The notes beneath the pieces are model-generated. The model searched no databases, was not told where the DNA came from, and saw nothing but the letters and a program-made list of their open reading frames with translations. A program made the translations under genes and the position numbers. This document shows, piece by piece, positions 35,641 to 47,380 of a DNA stretch of 64,000 bases. Within the stretch, counting starts at the first letter, position 1. Each line of letters opens with the position of its first letter. The stretch is taken from the NCBI RefSeq assembly GCF_036417845.1, contig NW_027118693.1, positions 2,366,001 to 2,430,000 on the forward strand, written 5' to 3'. This DNA is from Apteryx mantelli. Lineage: Eukaryota > Chordata > Aves > Apterygiformes > Apterygidae.

Positions 35641-36549
35641 GGCGACCTGCCGCGAGCAGCTGGGCCGGGGCGGCTCGGTGGGGTTTGGGGGCAGGAAGCT
35701 TTGGCCCTGTGGTGGCTCTGGGATCCCTGTTAAAGCGTTTCCCTGAGGTGCTGCTGCCAGCGCAGCCCCAGGTGCTGCTCGGAGCTGCGTTTGGGAGGTG
35801 CTGGGCAAAGTGTGAGCAGGCTGCTGGTGTCCTCGCGAGGTGCCCTTCCCAATGGTGTCTTCTGTTGTGAAAACTGCATTTCCGAGTGTCTCTGAGAGAG
35901 GCTGTGCCCGCATGTCATGCCGTGCCTTAGCCGTTGTTTTTGCTCCCTGCCTCTTGCTTTGCGCCGAGACCTGTGAGCCTGTCAGCAGGGTGAAGGGTGT
36001 TTGCAGAAGAGCTGTGTAAGTGTGAGCTGTTTTGCTTGTCAGGGGCCCTGAAAGTTGATGAACGGCCAGTGCTTGCACTTGCCGTTGTTCTTTCCATGCT
36101 CCTAGGTCAGGGTGAAGAGTTGCTGAATTGTGTCTCTGCTGGTTTCACCAACTGAGATGCCCTGGCCTGAGTCCTTCCGCGTGTCTCCAATTGTGAGGGC
36201 CTAAAATAGGAGAATGCTTGCTGTCCTGGATGTGTAGAGGATTTTCTGGTTTTGTTCAGCATTGGGGAAGGAAGCAGAGTTCCGAGTTGTGGGAAGGCTT
36301 CTCCCTGTGCCTGGGACATGAGGCCCTGCTGTCTTCAGTTTCATGATCGCTGTTCCCATGCAATCCTCCCGTTAGAAAATGTTGCCAAGAATTACTTGCA
36401 GGCTGTTCTCCAATTCTTAAGTTTCATAGGCTAGGTGTTGATAATGCATAGCAGCAGCTAATCTTTTGGTGTAGTAACTGGTAGGCAATGGGTGTTTCAG
36501 AGCACTGTGAGTATTATGAGGCCTTGATGTGAATCTGTGATGTGATGAT
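35641..36549. other. No gene recognised
   Basis: This flank of the CpG island grades into ordinary sequence. A first intron is possible, but no exon is supported. Confidence 0.35.
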
Positions 36550-37390
36550 GTGGATCAGGGAGGCCGTTCAGTAGGTGGCTCAGCCCTGGAGGATGGGAGG
36601 GGGAGCTGCAGGTGGCAAGAGCCCCATGGTCAGGGTGTGGGTAGTGAGGTCAGCACTGTCTATGAGAGCTATGCCAGAAAATCACCAGTGTGAAATCAAT
36701 TCTTTGTAAGTAGCTGATAGGCCATCAGGAGGCACATGACTTGGCTCTTGCTGATGAGGTCATTTCTACTTGAGTACCTGAAAGGCCATCTGGAGGAAGA
36801 AGGCTTGTCTGTTGCTTGTGAGGTCACTTGTAAGTGATGAACTGATTGGATCTCAGGAGCTCTGTGAGTGGAAAGGTGTTTCTGAGGTTGTTTCTACCAG
36901 AGCGGTTGATAGGGCAGCAGCAGGTCCACATCTGGGATATGTTTGGGATATGTTTATTTTTGAGAACATTTTTGCCTGAGGAGCTGATAAGGCAGGATTT
37001 GTCCCATGGCTGGGGAACTTATAGTGCGGTAGTTTCTATCTTGGAGTCTTCTAGGCCAGTGACAGAGACATGGCCGTGAAGGTGACTGTGAGGTCATGTC
37101 TTTCTGAGTCCCTGCTAGGCCAGCAGCAGGCAGTTAGGCATGGGCGTTGCTTGTGAGGTCTCTTTTGTCAGAGTACCTGCTAGGCAGGCAGTAGTTGATG
37201 GCTGGGGGAGTTATTTGGAGGGAACTTCTGTCTCTGAAGGGCATAGGCAAGCAGCAGGCATGTGGTGGGTGTATGGACTTGTGAGGTCACCTCTGTGTGA
37301 GCAGCTGACAGGTGAGGAGAAGACACATGGCTTGGATGCTGGTGGTGAGGTCACTTCTGGGTTTGTTGTGTGTGATCAGAGGAGGGCTTG
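36550..37390 (+). repeat. Diverged 65-bp-family satellite
   Basis: Irregular units of about 65-75 bp share the landmarks of the core array: a CTGATAGGCCA-like segment, a CAGCAGG segment and a GTGAGGTCACTT-like segment (for example 36816-36831, 37086-37097 and 37278-37296). Orientation is the same as the core at 40-42.5 kb. Divergence between units is high, unlike the core. Confidence 0.6.
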
Positions 37391-39559
37391 ACCCCTGCAG
37401 AGCTCTACAGCAATACAGAAGTGCAACTCATTAATCAAGCAGAAGTGGATGTTCCACGTTATCTGACACAAATTTTATTCCACTCCGTCATCATGAGTTA
37501 GTACTGCTGCATTTCAGATGCAGATGATGTTCTGTGGTGAGCATGGCCATGGAGTTTGCCTTTCCACTTGTTGCTAAGTAGAAGCTTGCAGCGTCCTTGC
37601 AGTCAGCTAGGGAGTCCAGCTAGACTTTTGAGGCTGCTAAATGAATGTAGTGCTGGTGTGAGCAGTGGTGTGAGTAATCTCTTCTTGCCAGGGTGTGTGT
37701 GCTTTAGAAGTTGCCCCTGTCAAAAGAGGAGGGAGCTTGTGAGATTTTCCTGCAAGGTCTGAATGCTGTCTCCCAAACACGACCCGGTATACAGACATGG
37801 TGTCAGCTGTGCCAAAAAGAGGAGTGGAACATCTCAGTGGATCTGCTGGCTGTGCTCTCACCAATAGAGCTCAGCACAGAGGGGAGACATTTGCCCCTGC
37901 CTGTTGCGAATCTGTAAGGCCAGCAGAACTGACAGTACCACTCCGATTCTTTCTTTCTTTCTAGGTTGCTGCACTCATGGAGGTTCCCAGTGCAGTGCTA
38001 GAGGCGCTGAGGATGGAGGCAGGATGCCAGGCTGTGTCCCTGTACCTGTCAACATCTTGGCCAGCGTCGTGAGCCCTCTGTGAAAGCAGCTGCAAGTAAC
38101 TGAGAAGAGGCTACGTATGGATGCGAAGGCCTCCATAAATGGGCCTGTCTTCCCTGGGTGACTTGGGGTGTGGGTTCCCCTCCTGGTACCTCTGCTGTGC
38201 TGCCAGTTCCACGTCCCACAACTGCTGTTCCTGCCAGCCCGCTCAACAAATGCTCTTGTGCCCCCTCCTTTTCCTAGAAGGTTGTGGTGCCACACAGGAT
38301 GAGTCCAAGTGCCTTATAATAGATGCCAGCATGTCTTTAGTGCCTTTTGTGAGTGCCCCAAAGCGTCCGTAGCTTGACCTGAGGAAGTCTCAGAGCTCTT
38401 GGGCTGCTGGCTCTGGGAGGGGTGAAGATGTGCCCAGGGCCAGGTTGGCCGTGGCACCCAGCCCTCCGTGCTCTGTGAAGCTAGCTGTGGAGCCGGGACT
38501 GCTGCTGCAGAGGCTGCGCAGCCAGGACAGCTGGCATTTCAGCAGCCATCCAGTGTGGGGCTGTCTCATTGCTTGGGCCTCATGTCAAAGCCTCTGCACC
38601 CTTTTTCCCTTCCCTGGGGCTCCTTGTGTAAGTAACTAAAGGAAAGGAAGTGAGGTTACTTTGGGCTCAGGAGGCCTTCAGGACTCTCAAATGTTTCTGC
38701 GTTCTATCTGTATCTTTTATATTACTAAAGAAAATCGCCATGCCCCCATCCCTAGCTGGAGATTCCTGAGGGGATGGGAGTGGAAAGCAGCAGCCTGCTG
38801 TGCCCAAAGCAAGCAGGATCCTTCCCTCTGAACAGAGCAGCATCACCCAAAGAGGCAGCTCTGTGCCTGATCTTGTGCTGCTCATTTGCAGAGGCCTTGT
38901 GAGCCTAGAGTGCCTTGGCCACCTTGTGGTGTAACTGCAAGAGCTTCCCTGAGTGTCTGGGCTGAGGAGCCAAGGGAAGACAGCGAGCAGAGCAGTGGCT
39001 GTGGAGTGTGCAAGTGGCGAGTGTCCTGCATGCATCTGTTCTTGCTGGCACTTGGTTGTATCTAGCAGAAGAGGCAGCTGTGTGGGGCAGAGGCAGTGTG
39101 TTTGTAGAGCAGGTGTCAGAGCAGAGGTCTGGCATCAGGTTGATGGCTGGTGCAGTGCTGATCTGATCTGAGAGTGTCAGAAAGCCTTTGCAGTGCAGCT
39201 GCTGCCTCAGCTGATCTCTGTCCCGAGAAATGCACTAGAAATGGAAGTGGCATGCTGCTGTCATTGTGCAGGTGCTGCAGTGCAAAGGCTCCCAGCTGGG
39301 ACTTGATGGTACTAAAGGAAAAGCGAGACCAATCGTTCCCTTTTGTGATTTGTCGCCAGGGTGAAGAGTGGAGCTGTCGCATGATGTGGAGAGAGTCTTG
39401 CCAGGAGATGAAAGCCATTTGCAGAAGACTGTTCTGTGTGGAGTGATCACAGTGTAATCGAAGGACGTGAGAGTGGCCCAGGTGAGCTTTTCCTCTGTGA
39501 AGGTTTGCACTTTTCAGCTCCCTTGTGACTCAGTCCCAGATAGGGCAGCATCAGGCAGG
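37391..39559. other. No gene recognised
   Basis: About 2.1 kb separates the two parts of the satellite. There is a (TTTC)n stretch near 37953 followed by a splice-acceptor-like TTTCTTTCTAG at 37964. No exon product is recognisable on either strand. Confidence 0.35.
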
Positions 39560-39935
39560 TTGATGCCATTTGTGCTTGTGAGGTGAGTTGTGCGTCTGCA
39601 TCTGGTAGGCCAACAGCATGCCCGTAGCTTTGGTGATGCTGGTGAGGTCTCTTGTGTCTGCATGCCTCATAAAGGGGGAGCAGGCCCATTGCTGCTGTTG
39701 GTGCTTTTGTGGTCAGTTGTGCATCGGAATGTGATTGGCGATCAGCATGCACATTGCTGCTGTTTGTGCTTGTTGAGGTCAATTGTGCCTCAGTCGCAAA
39801 GAGGCCAGGAGCAGATATCTGGCTTCATGGCTGCCTGTGAGGTCACTTGAGCCTGAGGACCTGAACATTCCAGCTTGCTGCATATTGCTGCTGCTTGTGT
39901 TTGTGGAGTCATTCAGCCTCAGTATCTGCTAGGCC
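39560..39935 (+). repeat. Transition part of the 65-bp satellite
   Basis: Five or six units of intermediate divergence carry CATGCCC-, GCTGTTGGTGCTT- and GAGGTCA-type segments at irregular spacing of roughly 60-70 bp. They lead without interruption into the homogeneous core. Confidence 0.65.
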
Positions 39936-42545
39936 ACTAGGAGCCCCATTGCTCCTTTTTTGTATTTGTGAGGTCACTTCTGTTGAGTGCCTGATAGGCC
40001 AGTGCTGGTGCTGTGGGTGGAGTTTGTGGTTGTGATGTCACTTGTGGCTCAGTGCCTGATAGGCCAGTGCTGGTGATGTGGGTGGAGTTTGTGTTTGTGA
40101 GGTCACTTGTGGCTGAGTGCCTGATAGGCCAGTGCTGGTGCTGTGGGTGGAGTTTTTGTTTCTGATGTCACTTGTGGCTGAGTGCCTGATAGGCCGGTGC
40201 TGGTCCTGTGGGTGGAATTTGTGTTTGTGAGGTCACTTGTGGCTCAGTGCCTGATAGGCCAGTGCTGGTGATGTGGGTGCAGTTTGTGGTTGTGAGGTCA
40301 CTTGTGGGTCAGTGCCTGATAGGCCAGGGCTGGTGACGTGGCTGCAGCTTGTGGTTGTGGTGTCAATGTAGCTCAGTGCCTGATAGGCCAGTGCTCGTCC
40401 TTTGGGTGGAGTTTTTGCTAGTGATGTCACTTGTGGCTGAGTGCCTGATAGGCCAGTGCTGGTGCTGTGGGTGCAGTTTGTGTTTGTGATGTCACTTGTG
40501 TCTCCAGCCTGATTGGCCAGTACTAGATACATGACTGCAGTTTGTGGTTCTGATGTTACTTGTGGCAGAGTGCCTGATAGGCCAGTGTTGGTCCTGTGGG
40601 TGCAGTTTGTGTTTGTGAGGTCACTTGTGGCTCAGTGTCTGATAGGCCAGTGCTGGTGCTGTGGGTGCAGTTTGTGTTTGTGATGTCACTTGTGGCTCAG
40701 TGCCTGATAGGCCAGTGCTGGTGCTGTGGGTGGAGTTTGTGGTTGTGATGTCACTTGTGGCTGAATGCCTGATAGGCCAGTGCTGGTGCTGTGGGTGCAG
40801 TCTGTGGTTGTGATGTCACTTGCGGCTCAGTGCCTGATAGGCCAGTGCTGGTGATGTGGGTGCAGTTTGTGGTTCTGAGGTCACTTGTTGCTCAGTGCCT
40901 GATAGGCCAGTGCTGGTCACCTGTGTGCGGTTTGTGGTTGTGATGTCACTTGTGGCTCAGTGCCTGATAGGCCAGTGCTGGTCCTGTGGGTGGAATTTTT
41001 GGTTGTGATGTCACTTGTGGCTCAGTGCCTGATAGGCCAGTGCTGGTGATGTGGGTGCAGTTTGTGGTTGTTAGGACACTTGTGGCTGAGTGCCTGATAG
41101 GCCAGTGCTGGTGATGTGGGTGCAGTTTGTGGTTGTGATGTCACTTGTGGCTGAGTGGCTGATAGGCCAGTGCTGGTGATGTGGGTGCAGTTTGTGGTTG
41201 TTAGGACACTTGTGGCTGAGTGGCTGATAGGCCAGTGCTGGTGATGTGGGTGCAGTTTGTGGTTGTGATGTCACTTGTGGCTGAGTGGCTGATAGGCCAG
41301 TGCTGGTGATGTGGGTGCAGTTTGTGGTTGTTAGGACACTTGTGGCTGAGTGGCTGATAGGCCAGTGCTGGTGATGTGGGTGCAGTTTGTGTTTGTGATG
41401 TCACTCGTGACTCAGTGCCTGATAGGCCAGTGCTGGTTACGTGTGTGCAGTTTGTGTTTTTGATGTCACTTGTGGCTGAGTGCCTGATAGGCCAGTGCTG
41501 GTCCTGTGGGTGCAGTTTGTGGTTGTGAGGTCACTTGTGGCTGAGTGCCTGATAGGCCAGTGCTGGTGCTGTGGGTGGAATTTGTGGTTGTGATGTCACT
41601 TGTGGCTGAGTGCCTGATAGGCCAGTGCTGGTGCTGTGGGTGCAGTTTGTGTTTGTGATGTCACTTGTGGCTCAGTGCCTGATAGGCCAGTGCTGGTGAT
41701 GTGGGTAGAATTTGTGGTTGTGATGTCACTTGTGGCTGAGTGCCTGATAGGCCAGTGCTGGTGATGTGGGTGCAGGTTGTTTTTGTGATGTCACTTGTGG
41801 CTCAGTGCCTGATAGGCCAGTGCTGTTCCTGTGGGTGCAGTTTGTGGTTGTGAGGTCACTTGTGGCTGAGTGCCTGATAGGCCAGTGCTGGTGCTGTGGG
41901 TGGAATTTGTGGTTGTGATGTCACTTGTGGCTGAGTGCCTGATAGGCCAGTGCTGGTGCTGTGGGTGGAGTTTGTGTTTGTGATGTCACTTGTGGCTCAG
42001 TGCCTGATAGGCCAGTGCTGGTGATGTGGGTAGAATTTGTGTTTGTGATGTCACTTGTGGCTGAGTGCCTGATAGGCCAGTGCTGGTGATGTGGGTGCAG
42101 TTTGTGTTTGTGATGTCACTTGTGTCTCCAGCCTGATTGGCCAGTACTAGTTACATGACTGCAGTTTGTGTTTGTGATGTCACTTGTGGCTGAGTGCCTG
42201 ATAGGCCAGTGTTGGTCCTGTGGGTGCAGTTTGTGGTTGTGAGGTCACTTGTGGCTCAGTGCCTGATAGGCCAGTGCTGGTGATGTGGGTGGAGTTTGTG
42301 GTTGTGAGGTCACTTGTGGGTCAGTGCCTGATAGGCCAGTGCTGGTGCTGTGGGTGCAGTTTGTGTTTGTGATGTCACTTGTGGCTGAGTGCCTGATAGG
42401 CCAGTGCTGGTCCTGTGGGTGCAGTTTGTGTTTGTGATGTCACTTGTGGCTGAGTGCCTGATAGGCCAGTGCTGGTGCTGTGGGTGGAGTTTGTGTTTGT
42501 GGTGTCACTTGTGGCTGAGTGCCTGATAGGCCAGTGCTGGGCCCA
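39936..42545 (+). repeat. 65-bp satellite, homogeneous core, about 40 units
   Basis: The segment GATAGGCCAGTGCTGGT recurs with exact 65-bp spacing. GCCAG falls, for example, at 41101, 41166, 41231, 41296, 41361 and 41426. From 39998 to 42530 there are 39 periods, three of them 64 bp. Each unit also has GTGANNTCACTTGTGGCT. Higher-order periods are visible: an alternating dimer (130 bp) at 41035-41400, a five-unit block (325 bp) repeated at about 41470-41795 and 41795-42120, and a rare variant (CTCCAGCCTGATTGGCC) at 40503 and 42127, 1624 bp (25 units) apart. The unit length is not a multiple of three and no coding role is suggested. Confidence 0.95.
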
Positions 42546-42787
42546 TTGTTGCTGGATTTACCTGTCAGTTTACTTCTGCCTCAGCACCACATAGTCCCAC
42601 AGTATGTTTATGTCTCCTCTTTGTCGATTTGATGTCATTGTGCCCCTGTACCTTATAGGCTAGCAGGAAGCACATGGTTTCCATGCGGATGTGAGTTCCC
42701 TTTTGCCTCCGGGTCTGATAGGCCGCTAGCAGGCAGAAGGTTTCACAGCTTCGTTGGAAATCACTTTTGCTCAGTACCTGGCTGAGA
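42546..42787 (+). repeat. Diverged satellite between core and ERV
   Basis: Three or four diverged units, still recognisable by TTATAGGCTAGCAGGA (42652) and CTGATAGGCCGCTAGCAGG (42715), end where the retroviral R-U5 sequence begins. Confidence 0.6.
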
Positions 42788-42900
42788 GCACAAGAAGGAT
42801 CTTATTGCCAGCAATAATACTTAAAAACTTAGAAATATGACTCCTGCTGCTCATTACCAGTACCTGAGAGCAAACAAAACAGAACAGATTATTTTATCTG
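42788..42900 (+). mobile_element. 5' LTR remnant (R-U5 part only)
   Basis: CTTATTGCCAGCAATAA through CTCCTGCTGCTCATTACC matches the corresponding part of the 3' LTR near 47790-47850. U3 is absent, and the satellite abuts directly. Just after it, TGGCACCCCAGACAGAAC (42903-42920) sits where a tRNA primer-binding site would be. I cannot assign the tRNA. Confidence 0.7.
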
Positions 42901-42920
42901 TTTGGCACCCCAGACAGAAC

Positions 42921-43690
42921 ACAGCGAGGTTCCCATCTGGTGAGCACTGGCACTGGTCTTGCATGCGTATGTTTATCGGCCGCGGGCTCCCGGAGATCTA
43001 CTTCAATGGGCACAGCAAATGCCCCGGGTGTGGGAGGACCCGGAGAAGGCAGCTCGACCTTTTTCTGCAATAGTAAAGGGACATCCCATTTGTTAGGGGG
43101 ATGTTCAAGTATTGTTACAACAGATATTTTAGCCAGGGGATAGAGAACGGATATTGGGAAAAGGATAGGGAATTGGCAGACTGAGATAGAAACCGACAAC
43201 CTTGACGAGTAGATCCGAATTGGGATTATAATAATACAAATGATTGGGCAGCATGTGAAATGGCATGCCAAAATCTGGTTTTAGCTATAAGAACTGCCGG
43301 GCAAATGGGTGTTATCTCAGAAAAGGTACTAGCGTTAGCAAAAGTCTGAGGAACACTCAATTTTTGAAACAATCTGCTTGCGGCAAACTATGCTCTTATG
43401 CTATTTAGGGATGTCTGTGGAAAATGTTAATGAAAAGCTGGCAGTGAGCGTATTGGTCCAGCAAGCAGCACCAGCTATCCATGAGTATTTCAGAAAACAT
43501 GCTCCCGGGTGGCGGGGAGAGAATTTACAGACGATACTATCGTTAGCAACTTTCATATACGATGGAAGATCAGCAAAAGAAAGGAAGGAGAAGGAAAGGC
43601 GAAAGCGGGAGGAAGTGAGTATGTTGTCAGCAGCGCTGGGAGGAATTCCAGAGATGAAAGGAAAGGGAATAAATGTGAGTGGATGAGGTC
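42921..43690 (+). pseudogene. gag: gag remnant
   Basis: The region between the leader and pol is open only in pieces. The clearest piece (43378-43684) ends in a strongly charged Lys/Arg/Glu-rich stretch typical of the C-terminal end of gammaretroviral-type capsid. No zinc knuckle or protease follows. Stops lie near 43346 and 43684. Confidence 0.55.
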
Positions 43691-43741
43691 AAAGAGGAAG
43701 AGGGACCAGAAGAGCAGGAATGGGTGTAAAACAGCACCCGC

Positions 43742-44590
43742 CTTTCCTGGGAGGCTGAACAGGGATTTGAGCCTGTGATTGCTGATTTGATTAAGAATGG
43801 AATTATAGTACAATGTACTTCCCCTTGTAATACCCCTGTATTGCCTGTGAAGAAACCAAAATTGGACCCAAATGGGGATCTGGTATACTGCTTTGTACAA
43901 GATTTGCAAGCAATTAATAAAACAGTGGATCTACCACACCCTGTGGTCCCTGATCTGATCCAAGTCGTTACAGAAATTCCCTCAGATGCAAACTGTTTTA
44001 CTGTTGTGGATCTAACGGCAGCTTTCTTTACTATACCAGTCCATGAAGAGTCACAGTTCCTCTTTGCCTTTACTTGGAAAGCACAGCAGTGTGCATGGAC
44101 CAGACTGCCACAAAGATTCATGGATTCTTCCACACTGTTTTCGAGAATATTGAAAAGAGATTTAGAAACGATTATGCTGTCAAAAACCATCCCTAAACTG
44201 ATACAATATATAGATGACTTGTTGATTGTGAGTACTGATTGTGATGTTTGTTAGCCAGATAGTAAAACACTGTTGTGTGCCCCAGCAGAAAAGGTGCATA
44301 AAGTCTCCCTTGCCAAAAGGCAGTTGTGCCAGCAACAAGTTAATTATTTGGGAATGATAATTCGGTCAGGAGAGAGATTGATCTCATCGGAGTGAATACA
44401 AGCAAGCCAGGAAATACTAGTCCTTCAGATGAAAAGGCAGGTTAGGGCCTTTTTAGGTGCAGTAGGATTTAATAGGTATTGGATACCCGGATTTAGTGAA
44501 AAAGCAAAGGTATTAACACAGTTAACTAAGGATAGTGAACCAGATTTAATGGTGTGGACTCCAGAGGTGGAAAAAGCATTTAAGAGTTAA
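43742..44590 (+). pseudogene. pol: pol remnant: reverse transcriptase
   Basis: The frame ending at 44254 shows the finger and palm regions: LPVKKPKLDPNG, the VQDLQAINK block, VVDLTAAFF with the first catalytic aspartate, the TRLPQ block and the YIDDL catalytic motif near 44205. A stop at 44252-44254 is followed by 330 bp with further stops covering the thumb and connection. Enzyme class is gamma-like by these blocks. Confidence 0.8.
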
Positions 44591-45370
44591 AGCAGGAAGT
44601 TATGGAAGCTCCCGCTCTAGCTTTACCGGACTCTGGTAAGCCCTTTGTGTTATATCTGAATGAACGAAAGGGAATCACAAGCAGTGTGCTAGTTCACAAA
44701 ACTGCCCGGCGCTGGCATGCGATAGCTTATCAGTATGAGCTAGTTTTGCTCACTGAACCAAATGTAACGTTAGAACAGTGTGATACGCTACACCCAGCTA
44801 CTCTGTTACCAGAAATACTGCAAGCTAAGGAAAAATTATTTCACAATTGCTTGGAAACAATAGATTTGAGGCTGACTGTTCTGCCTACTGTGGAAGAAGA
44901 GCCCCTGCACAATCCGGATTTGATATTGTTCTGTGATGGATCATCATACTATGAAAAGGGTCGAAGGGTTGCTGGGTATGCAGTAACTACGCAATGTATA
45001 TATAGTGCTGGAAGCGGGATCCCTTCCAGGACATTTTGGGGCTCAGGTGGCGGAATTGATAGCCTTAACCCGAGCATGTATTATAGCCATGAGTAAGACT
45101 GCTAATATCTATACGGACTCCAAATACGCTTTGGGAGTGATATTTGCAACGGGAATAATTTGGAGAGAAAAAGGGGTTTTGACCGTGGCAGGACATCAAG
45201 TAGCCCTCCGAGATCAGATTGTAGAGTTATTAAGGGCTTTGGAAAAATCTCTGCAGTTAGCAGTCCTGTATCAGAGGGCTCACCAACGAGACGCTTTGGA
45301 TATAACTAAGGGAAATAACCTTGCTGATGCCACAGCAAAAGCAGCTGCCCTACAACCACTGCCTATCAAA
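44590..45370 (+). pseudogene. pol: pol remnant: RNase H, frameshifted
   Basis: The first part has FCDGSSYYEKGRR (an RNase H catalytic Asp and its surroundings). A frameshift near 45005-45015 moves to another frame with AELIALTRAC (catalytic Glu) and IYTDSKYAL (catalytic Asp). The segment GNNLADATAKAAA closes the domain, its aspartate in the usual place. Confidence 0.75.
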
Positions 45371-45479
45371 CTCGGGCCACGAGAAGAAATGGTAATGACT
45401 GAAACTATAGAAGAACTGGAGGAAGAACACCAAGCAACACCTAAGGAAGAGGTAGAAGGATGGAAGTGTTTGGGAGCAG

Positions 45480-46515
45480 AACAAAAAAAGGGGATATGTT
45501 TTTTGCGGGGAAAACCGTTGCTCCCTAAGATCATGTTGATAACACTAGTAAGAGAACTCCATGGACAGATGCACGGGGGGATGTTGTATTTAGACAACCA
45601 CATTTCCCAGTCATGGGCAGCACCAGGTTTGACTCAAACAATTTTATAAATAACGAAACAGTGTTTAGTATGCATGGAATACAACACTAAATCAAAGCTA
45701 GAAGCTAAAATAAAAGGAGGGCGTCGTTAGGCTTGGATGCCGGTTCAAAAATTACAAACGGATTTTGCAGACATGACCCTGAAAGAAGGACAGAAACATC
45801 TGTTAGTCATAGTTGAACAATTATCCCGTTGGGTGGAAGCATTCCCAGTCAGGAAGGCTACAGCCCAAGTGGTAGTAAAAGCCTTACTGAAAGATATCAT
45901 ACCACACGTTGGGGTACCGGAGGAAATAGATTCTGATAAAGGAGCTCATTTTACTGCTGAAATACTAAAAGCAATATATGAAACACTGGAAATTCAGAGA
46001 AGATTACGTACACCTTATCATCCTCAGTCCTCAGGGCAGGTAGAAAGGATGAATCGTATACTAAAAATGAAGTTAGCCAAAATTTGCAGGGAGACTCAGT
46101 GGAAGGGGACAGAAGCATTGCCATTAGCGTTACGGGAATTAAGGCGGTGCCTGGGCCCAAGCCATGGGTTGACCCCTTTGAAATTTTGTTTGGCAGACCA
46201 GGTAGGATGCCAGGAACTTTTGTGCCAGCACATACCTGCCTTTTGGCAGGAGATGAAGCTGTTACCCAATACGTTATGTGTCTGCAGAATAGTTTCAAGA
46301 ATAAGAGATATACAGCTGTAATTACCCAACCTCTGCCTTTAGGAGATTACCTCCATCCATACTGACTGGGAGATTATGGTATTGTAAAAACTCATAAAGC
46401 CAAAACCATGTTACAACCAAACTGGGAGGGCCCTGTACAGGTGTTATTGTGCCCTTATTCTGCTCTTAAGGTTGCAGGTAAAGAAACCTGGATTCATCAC
46501 TCCCAAGTAAAGGCG
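45480..46515 (+). pseudogene. pol: pol remnant: integrase
   Basis: A degenerate zinc-binding part (H...H...CLVC around 45560-45675, interrupted by a stop near 45647) precedes a catalytic core open from 45737. Its acidic triad is visible in QTDFADM, SDKGAHFT and SSGQVERMN. A frameshift lies near 46150, and the C-terminal GPV...L module typical of gamma-type integrases follows around 46420-46515 in broken frames. Confidence 0.75.
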
Positions 46516-46639
46516 GCCCCCAGCACTGCGACCTCCTCAGAGGCCATTCCAGTTTCTTGAGCATCTGCTGCAGAAGAGAGAATTCCTGTGCAACAGCAGG
46601 AAAACCTCTTCAAGGAAAACTGTATAGATTTGTCACACT

Positions 46640-47333
46640 CTGTAATTATTTTGTGCTATGTGTTTAAATGTGATTTCTGGGTCGTTTCTGTCTTTTATAG
46701 CTATTACAAGTTTAACCCTAGGCTGGGAAAATAATCGCACTGTACAATTTATGACTAAGGTCTCACAAGTAGGGAATGTGTCAGAATGTTGGTACTGCCT
46801 ATACCAGCCTCAATCCCTGGACACCAATTTTGGTTGTCTAGCAGAGCCTGTTTCTGCTTTGGGCTGCTATCAGTCCAGTTTGACATATTTACACCCTAGG
46901 GTGCCAGATTTTTGGCAGCAACCCTTTAAGGCACATTCCTATGATAAAGCTCCATGGCATGTCAACATGCCTTAAAAAATCTACAAATAGAAGTGAGCTC
47001 TCTCTCTCAATTAGCCATCCAAAATCGATGGGCTTTAGTTTACCTATTGGCCACATTTGTTTTTATGCAAACAAATCAAAACAAACTGAATATGATGTAA
47101 ATGTCATTCAACGACATGTTCGTACCTTCCATCGAATAGCCAAAGAGCAGTCCCTGTCCAATAGCCTAGCAGCAGAGTGGTCGTGGTTGTGGTCATGGCT
47201 ACCAGATCTGGGAGGGTGGACCAGATGTGTTTTAATAATTTTAATGTTAATTCTGGCAGTAGGAACTGTGCTTTTCTGTTGTATCTCATGCATGGGTCAA
47301 ATACGCCTCTCGTGTAAGGGGATAAAAGTATAG
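46640..47333 (+). pseudogene. env: env remnant (mostly deleted)
   Basis: Two short frames remain: 46658-46975, cysteine-containing, and, after a frameshift near 46940, a frame to 47333. The second contains NKS glycosylation, a tryptophan-rich membrane-proximal segment, a hydrophobic anchor (about 47215-47280) and a short tail. Most of the surface subunit and the fusion peptide are gone. Confidence 0.6.
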
Positions 47334-47368
47334 ACCAGCATAACATTGGAAGCAGGCATGCATGAAAT

Positions 47369-47380
47369 AAAAGGAGGGAA
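47369..47380 (+). other. Polypurine tract
   Basis: AAAAGGAGGGAA lies immediately before the TGTTAAG start of the 3' LTR, where plus-strand priming takes place in retroviruses. Confidence 0.75.

Noticed and set aside
37700-37990. Open frame followed by a (TTTC)n tract and acceptor-like TAG
   Set aside because: No recognisable product, and the pyrimidine tract is a simple repeat.
41071-41404. Repetitive proteins read from the satellite (for example around QPQTAPTSPALAYQ)
   Set aside because: A 65-bp unit shifts frame each time, so the frame closes only every 195 bp. Open frames here are by-products of the repeat.
39936-42545. CRISPR-like array
   Set aside because: There are no unique spacers between short repeats. 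Units are contiguous 65-mers with point variation, in a vertebrate genome.
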